The notes beneath the pieces are model-generated. The model had not been told where the DNA came from, made no database searches, and saw only the letters and a program-made list of their open reading frames with translations. A program made the translations under genes and the position numbers. Positions 56,286-64,000 of a stretch of 64,000 bases of DNA are shown piece after piece; position 1 is the stretch's first letter, and the number at the start of each line of letters is the position of its first letter. Origin of the DNA: Niebla homalea (taxonomy: Eukaryota; Ascomycota; Lecanoromycetes; Lecanorales; Ramalinaceae); assembly GCA_019925105.1 (NCBI GenBank), contig JAHGAU010000003.1, positions 1,550,001 through 1,614,000 on the forward strand, written 5' to 3'.

Positions 56286-56951
56286 ATGCTCTCACGACAA
56301 AACATCCACCCACCACAACACCACCCCCAACAGAATGGCACAACAAATCTCCCCTCCATCTCCCCACCCAGCGCAGTCTCCCCCTCTTCACCCGCAGCAG
56401 CAGCACCCCAACCACTCACCCAACACGACCTCAACTTCAGCGTCATCAAGCGCCAACTCCCCGCCCTCGAAGCCATCATCGCCAAAGTCTCGCACACGAC
56501 CATCTACGCCTACTCCCCCACCCTCTCCACGTGGGAGAAATCCAACATCGAGGGCTGCCTCTTCTTACTCCGTCTATCACCCTTACCATCGTCATCGTCG
56601 TCGTCGTCGCAGAATTCGCCACCGAATCCCCCTGGACGGCCCCGCTACGCCCTCTTCCTACTCAATCGACGCTACTTATCCACGTGGGCGATAACGCTCA
56701 CCAACCCCGCAGGCATCGATTTATCCAGCCCGATCATCCAACTCAGGGGCCAAGCCACGATCACGGACGCCGCGGACGGGACGTTCGGCACCAGCGCGTC
56801 CGATACGGTGGCGCAATCCGGGGGGGGCGGCCAGGAGGATCGGATTTGGGGGGTCTGGGTGTACGAGGATACGGCGGGGAGTACGCAGAATGAGCGCGCC
56901 GTGCTGGATGGTGCAATCTTGGCTTGTCTTGCTGGAGATGGGGCCCGTTGA
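56286..56951 (+). CDS. dcp1: mRNA-decapping enzyme subunit 1 (Dcp1-like), 221 aa
   Basis: Dcp1 is the EVH1-fold activator of the Dcp2 decapping enzyme in cytoplasmic mRNA decay (P-bodies). The ATG at 56286 gives MLSRQNIHPPQHHPQQNG; residues 1-45 are disordered, rich in Pro, Gln and Ser. The EVH1 region (about 47-200) shows the family order: LNFSVIKRQLPALEAIIAK, TTIYAYSPTLSTWEKSNIEG, CLFLLRL, RPRYALFLLNRRYLSTWAI and RIWGVWVYED near the end. A Ser-rich loop (108-118) and a Gly/Asp loop (180-193) are fungal insertions. The frame stops at 56951, but an overlapping frame (56890-57084) has a helix (LLTLLKERRERMEAAEALL) that could be the true C-terminus through an unseen intron. Divergent from the 5-phosphatase and convergent with the next gene. 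Confidence 0.82.
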   Translation: MLSRQNIHPPQHHPQQNGTTNLPSISPPSAVSPSSPAAAAPQPLTQHDLNFSVIKRQLPALEAIIAKVSHTTIYAYSPTLSTWEKSNIEGCLFLLRLSPLPSSSSSSSQNSPPNPPGRPRYALFLLNRRYLSTWAITLTNPAGIDLSSPIIQLRGQATITDAADGTFGTSASDTVAQSGGGGQEDRIWGVWVYEDTAGSTQNERAVLDGAILACLAGDGAR

Positions 56952-57255
56952 GATGGCGGGGGTGGGGGTGTTGTTGACGTTGTTGAAGGAGAGGAGGGAG
57001 AGGATGGAGGCGGCGGAGGCGTTGCTGATGTTGAGTCTGGGAAAGGAGAGGGATGGCGTAGGAGGGGAGGGTAGGGGGGTGTAGGGGGCTAGGGGTGGAG
57101 TAGGGGGGTGATTATGTAGTCATGACTGATGCAGAATGATTCATTTCGCGGGTTTACTTGCTCGAAAGGCGTTCAATTCATCATATGCATGCTTAACTCA
57201 CTATTCAGAGCTCGTCCAATCATCCTGCATGCATTTCTCGCCATGTTTGATCCAC

Positions 57256-58710
57256 TCATTGCCTCTCTCCCCATCCCACCCACCTCCTCACCACTTCATC
57301 CACCCCCCTAACGCCCCTCCTACTACCCTCGACTTCGAACCACTCCCTATGCTCCTTCCCACAGGCTTCACATTCCCGCTTCACCCTTCGCTCCGCCAAT
57401 TCCAGATGTATCAACCTTTCAACCTTGTGTGCATAACGCACCTGCCCCGAAGCCGACGAAGCAGCGGCTGCAGAAGAGGAGGGCCGGTAGGGGTAGTATC
57501 TGATGAGCGACAGATTATACCCACACTGCCTCGTCCACTGATTCATCCGCCTCTGCACATTCGCAGCCCGCCCGATCTTGAGAAGTACTGTAGTCGGGCC
57601 TGAAAGGGGATCGGTACCCGGTGTGAGAGATCTTGGGCCTCCACTGCTGCCGCGATTTTGCGAAGCGTACCGCTGCAGCACATCTGCTCCGACGCTTTTC
57701 CTTCGCGGGCTGCGAGGATCGTGCTCCGTGACGAGCGTGGACGCTGCGTCGTCGTCGGGGCGATCACCGTCCGGGTGGTCCGTCAGCCAGAATATGTAAA
57801 TGTAGCCCGGTTCGTCGAGACTTGAGATTGGTTTCGCGAGCTCAGCGAGGAGGGCGGACGTAGTAGTTGGAGAGAGGTGTGGAGGGATCAGGGACAGGAA
57901 CTGTTGGGTTTGGGAAGAAGGATCACGGCGCGGTGGGGGCCGCTGTGAGGGGGAAGGTGGGTATGAGGGGCTATGGGCAGGGAGATTGGTGGCGTGGTAT
58001 TTGTTGGGTGTGTGGGGTGGGCGTGAGTGCCGGCCGTTGCTGTTGCGGCGACCTGCAGGCGGCCGATGTGAGTTGGCGGACTGCTGATAGGGGTTCGATA
58101 CCCTGTACGGCTTCTCCAACGTAGCATGTGGGCGTGAAGGTGGGAGCTCCTCGTGATCCGTCGTTTTGAGGCAGCAAAATAATCCTGAGCCTACGGATCT
58201 CTGCGCAGGCCTTGACTTCTTGGTCGGTCGACCCCCTTTTTCTGGCACAGCCAACAGAGGTCCATCCATATCCTGCCAGATCTGCGGCAACGTCTCTTTC
58301 CTCGCAGGTCGTGCATGCTGCTTCTTGCGACGCGTCTTTCTGGTGTGCTCAGAGGGGTCGGTATCGAGAATTCCAAGCCTCTCGGCAAGAGTATCGATGC
58401 TGCTTCTTTTCTGTATGGGTACTATATTCGCGGTCCTGCCAACAGAATTATCTGTGGCGAGCGCCGCAGCCTGATCTTTGTGCTGCCAGCAGAAGTAGGC
58501 AGCTGCGCCATCGTGGTCGTCATCGCTAGGGGAGAGCACGGCAATGACGCCAACTTTTGAGGCTCTCTGGTTCGCGAGCGGTGACTGCTGCGAGGCTATG
58601 TCTCTCCTGCAATGTCTACCATCCGCAGTGATACCCTTGCAAGTCGTCGCAGGGTTCTTTGAGTCGGATCTTTTGATCAGAGCCTCGGGCGTGTGTGGAA
58701 TGAAGGGCAT
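57256..58710 (-). CDS. T5orf172/DUF1766 (Mug113-type) protein, 484 aa
   Basis: Single exon from ATG at 58710 (MPFIPHTPEALIKRSDSK). Residues 23-80 hold a Cys/His pattern (CKGITADGRHCRR, then YFCWQHK), likely a zinc-binding start common to this fungal family. Residues 100-290 are basic and Pro/Ser-rich, probably disordered. The T5orf172 domain, a GIY-YIG-nuclease relative, covers about 305-465: GYIYIFWLTD, LLKIGRAANVQRRMNQWTRQ, CGYNL and VERLIHLELAERRV, then CEACGKEHREWFEV. The S. pombe relative is meiotically upregulated (mug113). Nuclease activity is uncertain in eukaryotic members; the GIY-YIG-like GYIYIF and the R in NVQRRM are present, with E at HLELAE. Long linkers between motifs are lineage-specific. 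Tail to tail with dcp1. Confidence 0.85.
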   Translation of the reverse strand: MPFIPHTPEALIKRSDSKNPATTCKGITADGRHCRRDIASQQSPLANQRASKVGVIAVLSPSDDDHDGAAAYFCWQHKDQAAALATDNSVGRTANIVPIQKRSSIDTLAERLGILDTDPSEHTRKTRRKKQHARPARKETLPQIWQDMDGPLLAVPEKGGRPTKKSRPAQRSVGSGLFCCLKTTDHEELPPSRPHATLEKPYRVSNPYQQSANSHRPPAGRRNSNGRHSRPPHTPNKYHATNLPAHSPSYPPSPSQRPPPRRDPSSQTQQFLSLIPPHLSPTTTSALLAELAKPISSLDEPGYIYIFWLTDHPDGDRPDDDAASTLVTEHDPRSPRRKSVGADVLQRYASQNRGSSGGPRSLTPGTDPLSGPTTVLLKIGRAANVQRRMNQWTRQCGYNLSLIRYYPYRPSSSAAAASSASGQVRYAHKVERLIHLELAERRVKRECEACGKEHREWFEVEGSRRGVRGVDEVVRRWVGWGERQ

Positions 58711-59590
58711 GAGTAATGATGGTGCTAATCAGCTCCGATTGTCGCAGTCTTTCGAATTTCAGATAGCCTTCTTTACCTCAACATCACCATTTTTCCATCA
58801 CGATCCAGTCTCGTGTCGGGAGAGAACAAAAGCATGAGTCAGGGAGAATGTGGCTGGGGACTCGTATCGAGTTGGACAAAAACGCCTAAATCGCGGGCTC
58901 ACGTGACTTGGACTTTGAGCCTCGCCGTCGTCTCCCCAGACTCTGCAAGAATTCGACATCTCATATGACATTTGAGCAATTCCAGACAGACATCGTATTG
59001 GAGACTTTCTACGTTTCTCGGATCTAGGCCTAACGATCACCATCAGCGCTGGTCCATGTGACCCTCGATGAGAGCGATCTGTCGAGCTAACACAAATACC
59101 CTCATTGAGTGACCGCTGGTGAGCACTCCAACTTTTAGCTTCAGCATGCGGGTACATTGCCACGATAGGCATGGAAAGCGCGATGAGGCATCCCTCAATT
59201 CCTGAAGCTCGTTCCAGGAATACAGTCACCAGAATATGAATATTACGTCAAGATATATCGTCAACCAAGGCACTGGAAGCTCCTTCTCAGCCGGCGCATG
59301 CAGCTGTCCAAGGACCATATTAATCTGGCATCGCTGATCCACATATATGTGTCAATCCTTAATTCACCCTACGCCGGTTCAGAAGCCTTGCTTTTGGTAT
59401 GAGTAGATAAGCTTTCACGGCGTCTGAAGGCTTGTTGCCGATCAAAGTTGCGGGAGTCATAGCAGTATGTCACTTCAAACATAAATGGAAGCACTCGCAC
59501 TAGAGCAAGAAACCATCAATTCCAAGAATTTCGTCCTCAGGGATTCCCATTTCCGACTACTAGCGTCATCAAATACCCTCATCATTAGTC
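58711..59590. other. Intergenic region
   Basis: Promoter of the Mug113-type gene (minus) and of the F-box-like gene (plus) with no gene of its own. The minus frame at 58798-59229 has no motif. Confidence 0.6.
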
Positions 59591-60505
59591 ATGTTCGAGG
59601 TTGAAGAAATGCGAATCTACCGAGAAATCGTCACCCAAATGGCTTTGCCCAATTCGGACCATGTATTCGAGGCAACGATACCTTTCAAACCATCCTCCTG
59701 GAAGCTACTGCACCTCTTGACTCAACGGACCAAGGCTCGTTGGAAGTGGTTCGACGATGCCAAGCAAAGAGACAAGCTTCAAGGAACCTCGCTCGGTACT
59801 TTGGCTTACCTCCCATTAGAGATTCGTCAGGCCATTTACTCTATTCTTGGGAGAGAGGTGCGGCCGGGAAATACTTTGGAGCTGGTACTCAACACAAAAC
59901 ATGAGTTCCAGCGCCTTGAAAATTCGAGCACAAAAGCAAGTGCTGCAAGGATGCGCTACATCAAACCCTGGGTACTCAAGTCTTCCCCCAGCATTGAAGC
60001 GGAGTATAAATCAAGTTTCTTCGCAACCCGATTCATAGTCATAGCGGGATGGGTATTACTGATCGACTGGGAGGATGTTTCACCCGACTACTCTGGAACT
60101 ACCTGGGCAGTTTTCCCCAGATCCCTCCAACTCCACTGGCGTCGCATCGTCCTGGACATTGAATGCCGCTGTTTTGTCTCAAAAGTTCGCAGGGCCAAGA
60201 CTGACGCGCTACTGGAAGAAGTGTCTTCCTGTATGCCTTCAAATGTCATGTTGATAGAATTTCGAGTCTACGCGTGCTTGTGCTACAGGTCCATGCGCAA
60301 GGTGAGGAAACGGGTACGTTGGCTTGAATGGCTCGTTGGGAGGCTCAAGGTCATGGCTCAGATCATACGAGAGTTGAATCCAGCCGTGCAAGTGAAGATG
60401 TCCACCCTTGATTTCGATAATCACTGGAGGTCACCAATCAGCAAGTATAACTGGTGGCTCCAAGCCAGTGAGCACGAGAAGGACCTCGTCCTAGATATCT
60501 TGTAA
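59591..60505 (+). CDS. F-box-like hypothetical protein, 304 aa
   Basis: Single exon, ATG at 59591 (MFEVEEMRIYREIVTQ). Residues 68-84 (LAYLPLEIRQAIYSIL) match the L-P-x-E-I-R-x-x-I-Y start found in a large group of fungal F-box-like proteins, usually followed by a poorly conserved body. The first 65 residues are charged helix with Trp/Lys. Later segments (IVLDIECRCFVSKVRRAK; MLIEFRVYACLCYRSMRKV) are alternating hydrophobic strands, followed by a basic helix around residue 240. No secretion signal. The family is expanded and often lineage-specific; substrates are unknown. It could be an adaptor of an SCF-type ubiquitin ligase, but with only an F-box-like motif that is a guess. Confidence 0.65.
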   Translation: MFEVEEMRIYREIVTQMALPNSDHVFEATIPFKPSSWKLLHLLTQRTKARWKWFDDAKQRDKLQGTSLGTLAYLPLEIRQAIYSILGREVRPGNTLELVLNTKHEFQRLENSSTKASAARMRYIKPWVLKSSPSIEAEYKSSFFATRFIVIAGWVLLIDWEDVSPDYSGTTWAVFPRSLQLHWRRIVLDIECRCFVSKVRRAKTDALLEEVSSCMPSNVMLIEFRVYACLCYRSMRKVRKRVRWLEWLVGRLKVMAQIIRELNPAVQVKMSTLDFDNHWRSPISKYNWWLQASEHEKDLVLDIL

Positions 60506-61103
60506 GAAACTCGATCAAGGCGGAAACGTGCCAGAAGAGTGCCATCCAGACGAGCAGCCAGGACGGTGGACTTCTATCGAGCCAAGTCCTGAGCGTTGGC
60601 AACCAGCATATGGGATGCGAGTTTAGTAGGGCCGACCCATGCCATTGCTATGAATACACTGGGTGCATACTTGGATGGAGGGTGTACGTCAGGGTACGTG
60701 TGTTTCATGCGGGCAGATTGATAGTGAAAGGCTGACCTTAATCATGATCCAGCAGTCAACGGACGTTAAATTATTCGCCGTACAGCTCTGCGGGAAGATG
60801 CTCGAATGCGTTTTGTTTCCTTCAAAAGTGGGCTCATGCCCAAAAGAGTGCCTCTCTCCTGTTATCTTCTTACGTAGCTCTCATTGCTTTCTGACACGAT
60901 CGCTCCACCTTTTTGCAATGGACTCTCTCAAACGAAATTGCGTCAGCCATGAAGGCTGTGTCGCCTGTGCCTCTTACTATCGTCTCTTTCCTGGCTTTAC
61001 TTTGGCTTTACCGTCATCAATTACCCCAGCCGTCTTTCCATTCTCAATGCCAGTCAAACTTGATATACATAACATGCGAGAAACCCCTCAGTCCAGCTAA
61101 GCC
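60506..61103. other. Intergenic region
   Basis: A plus frame at 60663-61100 is open but motif-free and its codon pattern is unlike a gene. Nothing called. Confidence 0.5.
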
Positions 61104-61493
61104 ATGAGACAGATTACAATCGCCCCCGACTTGTCCACGCCATGCACTGACGACGCGGATTGCAACTCTCCAAACCCATTCATCGAGGCGCAGAGCTCAG
61201 GTGATATGGCCAAGACGCATCTCACCATCCATGACATACCTCCCCAGACCACTGCAACGTTTCTCAAGCTCTCACGTTCATTCTGCAGCACAGTCCTTCA
61301 CTGCCTTCTCGAAAGGCAGTGCATCATGCATCAAAGCAGCCTCCTTCTCCTCATACCGCGAACCACAGAGATCTGGATAGGCATTCACGTACCCTTGGCG
61401 GTGGCGGTGACAGGCCTTTTAACGTGGCTTCTCGTCCGGCATCGGATTCATAGGTCTTCTTCTCGATCAAGGCATCTGGCCTCCTTCATCTGA
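61104..61493 (+). CDS. Small hypothetical protein with a C-terminal membrane helix, 129 aa
   Basis: ATG at 61104 (MRQITIAPDLSTPCTDDA). The N-terminal half is polar with two Cys and a Ser/Thr-rich stretch. Residues 92-110 (IGIHVPLAVAVTGLLTWLL) form one hydrophobic helix, followed by a basic Arg/Ser/His tail: a tail-anchored layout with the positive residues at the C-terminus. No family recognised. Frame quality is only moderate, so this is a candidate rather than a firm gene. Confidence 0.3.
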   Translation: MRQITIAPDLSTPCTDDADCNSPNPFIEAQSSGDMAKTHLTIHDIPPQTTATFLKLSRSFCSTVLHCLLERQCIMHQSSLLLLIPRTTEIWIGIHVPLAVAVTGLLTWLLVRHRIHRSSSRSRHLASFI

Positions 61494-62330
61494 TGTTCCC
61501 AGAGGGCACAGGCGTCGCCAGTGGAAGAGGCATTGGTCCCAATAATGCCGTAATACTCCACGCCATAGGTCGAGACGAGGGGCCGGGAGGCCTGAACTGC
61601 ATGATGGAGATGTGCCTTCGCATTTCATGAGAGCTGGAGGGCTAGTTGTTCTGGGCCCGAGGATTCACCACCATGGATGAGAAGATGTTAGTGAGTTGGG
61701 GTTGGTGAGGTTACATTGTTGCTAGTCGATGAGACGGCACGTCTGGGTATGGATGTCGTGTCGTTGCTTCTCGATTAGGGGAGAGCAGGGAACGGAGTTG
61801 CTCGAGGCAGGGTATGAAAGTTGGACCAATTATCACGTTAGTGTGAAACATGCAGGAACGTTTTGAGAGAATGGATACGACAGAAAAGATGGGTTCGCGG
61901 AAACGATGGGAGGAGCGAGCGGTGATTTATAAGATATGCATCGAACATCCATGTCATGTGCGCATACGCAGTAACGCCATAGCGAGTAGGTCGTCACCCT
62001 CTGCAAAGTCAGAAGGCTAGACCCCAAGCTGAACGTGCATGTCCAATTGCCTGTCCAAGTAGATGCCCACCATCAGACGCCCAGCGATACACCCATCTCC
62101 ACCATGTTGTATTCACGCTCCTCCATCAGAACTGTATCCAAAGCCCCAGCATCCCGTTGATTTCCTGCAAAGCACTCACCGCCCCTTCCTGCGTACAACT
62201 CGTGATCATGCCCGCCAGATGACTCGCCGTCTGCGCGCACTCTGCACTGGCCCGTCCCCTCCTTGCCACCCATGTCCGTGAACATCCAGACCCTTGCAGC
62301 TTTATTCGTTCACCGGCGCAGCACTCCTCG
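61494..62330. other. Intergenic region
   Basis: Nothing supportable. The end may hold the worn 3' part of the pseudogene that follows. Confidence 0.5.
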
Positions 62331-63290
62331 CCACCGTGCGCGTCGAGCGCATCGTCCATCTTCTTCACGGCCTCGACGCTGGGGCTGCCGTTCTCGGGGG
62401 GAGCCGGGGGGGTGGGGGGTGCACTCCGCATCCGATTCGAGGATCAGATCGATCTCCATCTGCGCGATGATGGCGCCCTTTGGTAGCGGTGTAGCCGGGC
62501 GCTTTGGGATGGAAGGGACGCTGCTGCCAGTCTTGGCATGCCTCCCTCATCGCTGCCGGCTTGGGGGCCCGATGTCGGCGGTGGTGACAAGCCCCTGATG
62601 AGCGTTGTCCTCGTCCGGCGGCCCGTTCAAGATGTCGTTCGCATCGACGGAGATGTTGTCCAAGACCAGGAATGAGAGGTTTCAGCCAGACGGAGATCCA
62701 ATCATGTTGGGCACGAGAATCACCAGGCCCGCTGCAGGAGGGAGGGTCCCATGCAGAATCGATTCTTCTCGAAGCCGGGGTCGATGTCGATGAAGCACAT
62801 GCCGTGGGCGGGAGGTCCTTCACGGTGGCGCGGTAGAGGTCGTTGAGGTCTTGAGTCTGGCCACTGATGGCTTCTGCGGAGATCGAGGGTGAGCTATGGT
62901 TTGGGGAGTTTGGCGCCAAAGGATCCGTTGTTGTCGCACCAGGTGCCGCTCACGTACGAAGAATTGGGCGTAGCCTGTCAGGTAGAAGGAAAAGCCCAGG
63001 TGGCTCCGAGCGGCATCCGTATCCATGAGGTCGGCCAGTTTTGCGTGGAGGTCGTAGGCAAGGTTGGCCTGTCACTCCGAGTGATCCTTACGGATAAAGT
63101 CGTGGCTGCTCTGTATGCTTTTCGCACATTCACTTGCAGGTTCAGTATAATTCGGACCGTAGTGCTTGTCCGAGTAGCTGGTAAATACAGTCCATGGCAG
63201 TGGGCTAGAAACCGGCATCATTAGCACCCGCCGTCATCGTGACCAGACAAGGACTGCCATTGTTCCTAATTTGTACTTGGCCTTTCGCCA
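62331..63290 (-). pseudogene. GDSL/SGNH hydrolase (lipase-like) pseudogene
   Basis: Minus-strand blocks of the SGNH hydrolase family, which are secreted esterases or lipases in fungi: KGQVQIRN, then LVTMTAGANDAGF (block III GxND, near 63240) followed by a stop; FSFYLTGYAQFF (near 62975); after a frameshift SGTWCDNNGSFGAKL, then a TAG; FIDIDPGFEKNRFCM (block V region, near 62780) followed by a stop. Functional relatives read LVTLTIGGND, YVTGYxxFF, WCDNxSFG and FVDIDxxFxGHRFCE. At least two frameshifts and three stops separate the pieces, and the first block (GDSYS) is not visible upstream. The downstream 62.33-62.6 kb is GC-rich and also broken. This is a long-dead gene. Confidence 0.7.
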
Positions 63291-64000
63291 TGCCACCTAT
63301 GTGAAAGGGCGAGTCGGTATAGCTTTGCCATGTACTACGTGCTCTGGAACCCTTGAAATAATTAAAAGATGGAAACGTCATTGACTGACGAAGTTTCGAT
63401 ACATAACAGGCGGCAAAGTAGAAGTTCTCCTTGTTACCACCAGCCCAATGATCGACTCCTAAGCCCGATAGATGAAATGAAATGGGCTTGGGCTATGTAC
63501 ATAGACTTTTGGCAATCTGAGGATGAGGCTTTGCAAGCTCTGTGCGAGGACGATGTGTCAAAGTCGGCTATTGATATGAACATTGAAATCCTCCCCAGAT
63601 GAATGTTGTGCATGTTGGTGGATTCCCCGGAGCGCTGAGGCTGAAGACAGCAGCATGTGAAGAACGCGCATGGTACGTCCCTGGTCTCTGTGGCACGCTT
63701 GATTGAGGCTCCGTGTAGCTAACTACTCGTGGACTCCATCTCCAAAGATCTCCTACATGCGCCTGTGCGACAATCGTTTTTCGTGAAATAATGCCTATGA
63801 TCTGTGTATGTCTTTCCCCACATACCCGTCGATGAGCAGTGCTCAAAGATTTCGCAATATACTGGTAACAGTCTGAACGCTGTTCATTCTGGACCAGCCC
63901 CCTAGTCAGCATCAGTCTTGTCGGCTTCGCTCGTAATCGGAATGGCCTTGACTGCCACACTATGCTGCTCGATCGTTCTTCTCGAACACGGATCATGGCG
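63291..64000. other. End of window, no gene seen
   Basis: The missing 5' part of the hydrolase would be here, but no signal peptide or GDS block is found. Frames at 63369-63602 (+) and 63568-63996 (-) have no motif. Confidence 0.5.

Overview
This 64 kb window looks like nuclear DNA of a filamentous ascomycete (Pezizomycotina). Genes have short GT..AG introns of about 35-120 nt, several with CTGAC-type branch points, and pyrimidine-rich 5' leaders. The recognisable products are fungal or eukaryotic: an OCRL-type inositol 5-phosphatase, a Dcp1-like decapping subunit, a T5orf172/Mug113-type protein, a DUF89 protein and a PL20-like polysaccharide lyase. The genus cannot be told from the sequence. 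All calls come from reading the sequence and remembered family motifs; no database was searched.

Layout. 1-12.4 kb is gene-poor and holds eroded coding remnants (4.36-5.46 and 10.74 kb), a 105-bp duplication and a 21-bp repeat array. 12.4-15 kb has two orphan genes pointing toward each other. 16.9-17.9 kb holds a 61-bp repeat and GA-rich DNA. 18.1-27.8 kb is a gene island: a zinc-type quinone oxidoreductase broken by one TGA (-), a tiny Cys-rich protein (-), a five-exon DUF89 gene (+), a small frameshifted gene (+), a PL20-like secreted lyase (+) and a large secreted Cys-rich protein (-).

28.4-49.5 kb is a second gene-poor, repeat-rich tract. It holds broken coiled-coil/zinc-finger genes on the minus strand, three copies of a promoter-like module (29.7, 31.5 and 39.7 kb), a Kex2-type repeat-peptide precursor (36.8-37.3 kb) beside a 58-bp satellite, a 4 x ~210-bp array, a decayed Tc1/mariner-like transposon and a 228-bp hairpin.

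50-58.7 kb is a dense housekeeping block: an F-box-like/charged-helix protein, the 5-phosphatase (-) and dcp1 (+) sharing a 456-bp promoter, and a Mug113-like gene (-) converging on dcp1. 59.6-64 kb has one F-box-like gene, a small orphan ORF and a GDSL/SGNH hydrolase pseudogene.

The best candidate for an undescribed system is the 93-bp (31-aa) four-unit precursor at 36.76-37.31 kb, in which proline-rich peptides are separated by Lys-Arg sites. The second is the family of minus-strand genes that share an upstream module. Several broken genes carry CAA-to-TAA or TGG-to-TGA changes. CAA-to-TAA fits mild repeat-induced point mutation; neither case proves it.
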